A DNA stretch of 33,580 nucleotides from positions 1 through 33,580 of the forward strand of contig JAGOQV010000013.1 of assembly GCA_018063145.1 (NCBI GenBank), written 5' to 3'. This document shows, piece after piece, positions 32,943 to 33,580 of this stretch (within the stretch, counting starts at the first letter, position 1; each line of letters opens with the position of its first letter). This stretch comes from Alphaproteobacteria bacterium (lineage in GTDB: Bacteria > Pseudomonadota > Alphaproteobacteria > Micavibrionales > Micavibrionaceae). The translations under genes were made by a program, and so were the position numbers. The notes below the pieces were generated by a model. That model saw nothing but the letters and a program-made list of their open reading frames with translations. It did no database searches and was not told where the DNA came from.

Positions 32943-33539
32943 CTACTGATAAGCGGGAATTAAAGCTTCCTGCGTTGTTGCATCCACAGCAGCCCTATCC
33001 CTCGCGGCCTGCAACAACTGCGCGGCAATAGGACTGCGCTGTTGCATGGAGAGTTCGCCTCCTTCAAGATTAGACGCATGGGCATCCTTCGCGCACCACT
33101 GCGCCATTTGCAAAGGGGTCAGGCCGGAATCGTTTTCCTGATTGGGATTTGCCCCTGCCGTCAACAAAGCCTTAACCGCTTCCAGTTTTCCCATGAAAAT
33201 AGCATAATGAAGCGGGGAGCTTCCCGCATATTCTTGGTTTGGGTCCACTCCTTTTCCGGCTAGAGCAAGAATCGTATGATACCGATCATGGCACGCCGCA
33301 TATATAATCGGGGGAATACTCCCTGCTTGCTCATGATCGTTGGCCCCTGCTCCGATCAGATTTAACGCGCGCCATTCTCCTCGCCCCCAGCAAATCTCGC
33401 GTGTCAGAGCCGAATGCCCGGGACGCATCATTTCTCGCTTGATCTGCGGAGCTTTATTTTCCGCAAAATCCCTGACCGCCTGAGCCACAGCCTGAGTAAA
33501 ACTGGAAGAAAAATTGAATTCAGGAGACGCGCTTATCAT
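32943..33539 (-). CDS. Ankyrin-repeat protein
   Basis: 198-aa protein with the ATG at 33539, which has AAAGGA about 9 bases upstream; an in-frame GTG eight codons upstream is less likely. Two good ankyrin repeats are seen at residues ~74-105 (IPPIIYAACHDRYHTILALA...DPNQ) and ~106-137 (SSPLHYAIFMGKLEAVKALL...NPNQ), with a partial third (GLTPLQMAQWCA). A degenerate repeat may precede them (~55-73, GEWRALNLIGAGAN). No signal peptide or membrane segment is seen. Ankyrin repeats mediate protein-protein contacts; the partner is unknown. No operon partner is visible in the window. Confidence 0.85.
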   Translation of the reverse strand: MISASPEFNFSSSFTQAVAQAVRDFAENKAPQIKREMMRPGHSALTREICWGRGEWRALNLIGAGANDHEQAGSIPPIIYAACHDRYHTILALAGKGVDPNQEYAGSSPLHYAIFMGKLEAVKALLTAGANPNQENDSGLTPLQMAQWCAKDAHASNLEGGELSMQQRSPIAAQLLQAARDRAAVDATTQEALIPAYQ

Positions 33540-33580
33540 ATTATTATTCCTTTCTGATGACACAGTTAATAATAATTCAA

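Overview
The window looks like a chromosomal segment of an alphaproteobacterium of moderate GC content (about half, judged by eye). The evidence is an Rrf2-led sufBCDS-sufT-sufA cluster, a DUF1491 gene, an alphaproteobacterial-type Fur without CxxC motifs, a hom-glpX-recJ operon, a class I PHA synthase, and dispersed GTCAT...ATCCAG palindromes. I cannot place it to genus. No CRISPR array, rRNA operon, complete IS element or phage was seen.

Layout. 1-5730 (minus): iron-sulfur assembly operon in the order rrf2, sufB, sufC, sufD, sufS, sufT and a sufA/iscA-type carrier cut by the window edge. Genes overlap or sit a few bases apart, except for 41 bp between sufB and sufC. 5861-8914 (plus): an unrecognised 249-aa protein divergent from the suf regulator, then a fused membrane/spermidine-synthase-like protein. 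8923-11261 (minus): prfC, a DUF1491 gene and fur. 11280-17162: exopolysaccharide locus. A VanZ-like/beta-barrel fusion and a Wzc-like chain-length protein lie on the minus strand, divergent from wecB and a WecG/TagA glycosyltransferase on the plus strand. 17137-19244 (minus): a two-gene unit of a GCS2-type carboxylate-amine ligase and an N-formylglutamate amidohydrolase-family protein. 19483-21648: a palindromic repeat whose end coincides with the uvrB stop codon, then uvrB.

21812-25269 looks like accessory DNA and appears more AT-rich than its surroundings. It holds an XRE regulator with an unusual C-terminal domain, a divergent orphan periplasmic binding protein, and a three-gene lipoprotein operon in which two genes are paralogues. 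The lipoprotein genes are bracketed by a 44-bp direct repeat. The stretch ends at tRNA-Glu(UUC). 25346-25715 is a gene-free stretch of hairpins and a second copy of the palindromic element. 25716-30275 (minus) is a small lipoprotein gene, hom, glpX and recJ, apparently co-transcribed. 30419-33539 contains phaC (plus), a gamma-class carbonic anhydrase-like gene (minus), a compound palindromic repeat and an ankyrin-repeat gene (minus).

Most of the window is core metabolism. The points most worth a second look are: (i) the nested palindromic element, an inverted pair of about 49-nt units inside long terminal inverted repeats; (ii) the VanZ/outer-membrane-barrel fusion with an internal signal peptide; (iii) the Wzc-like protein with Arg in place of the P-loop Lys; (iv) the ligase/amidohydrolase pair; and (v) the accessory lipoprotein/XRE/binding-protein region. 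I saw no clear, complete new defence or mobile system.
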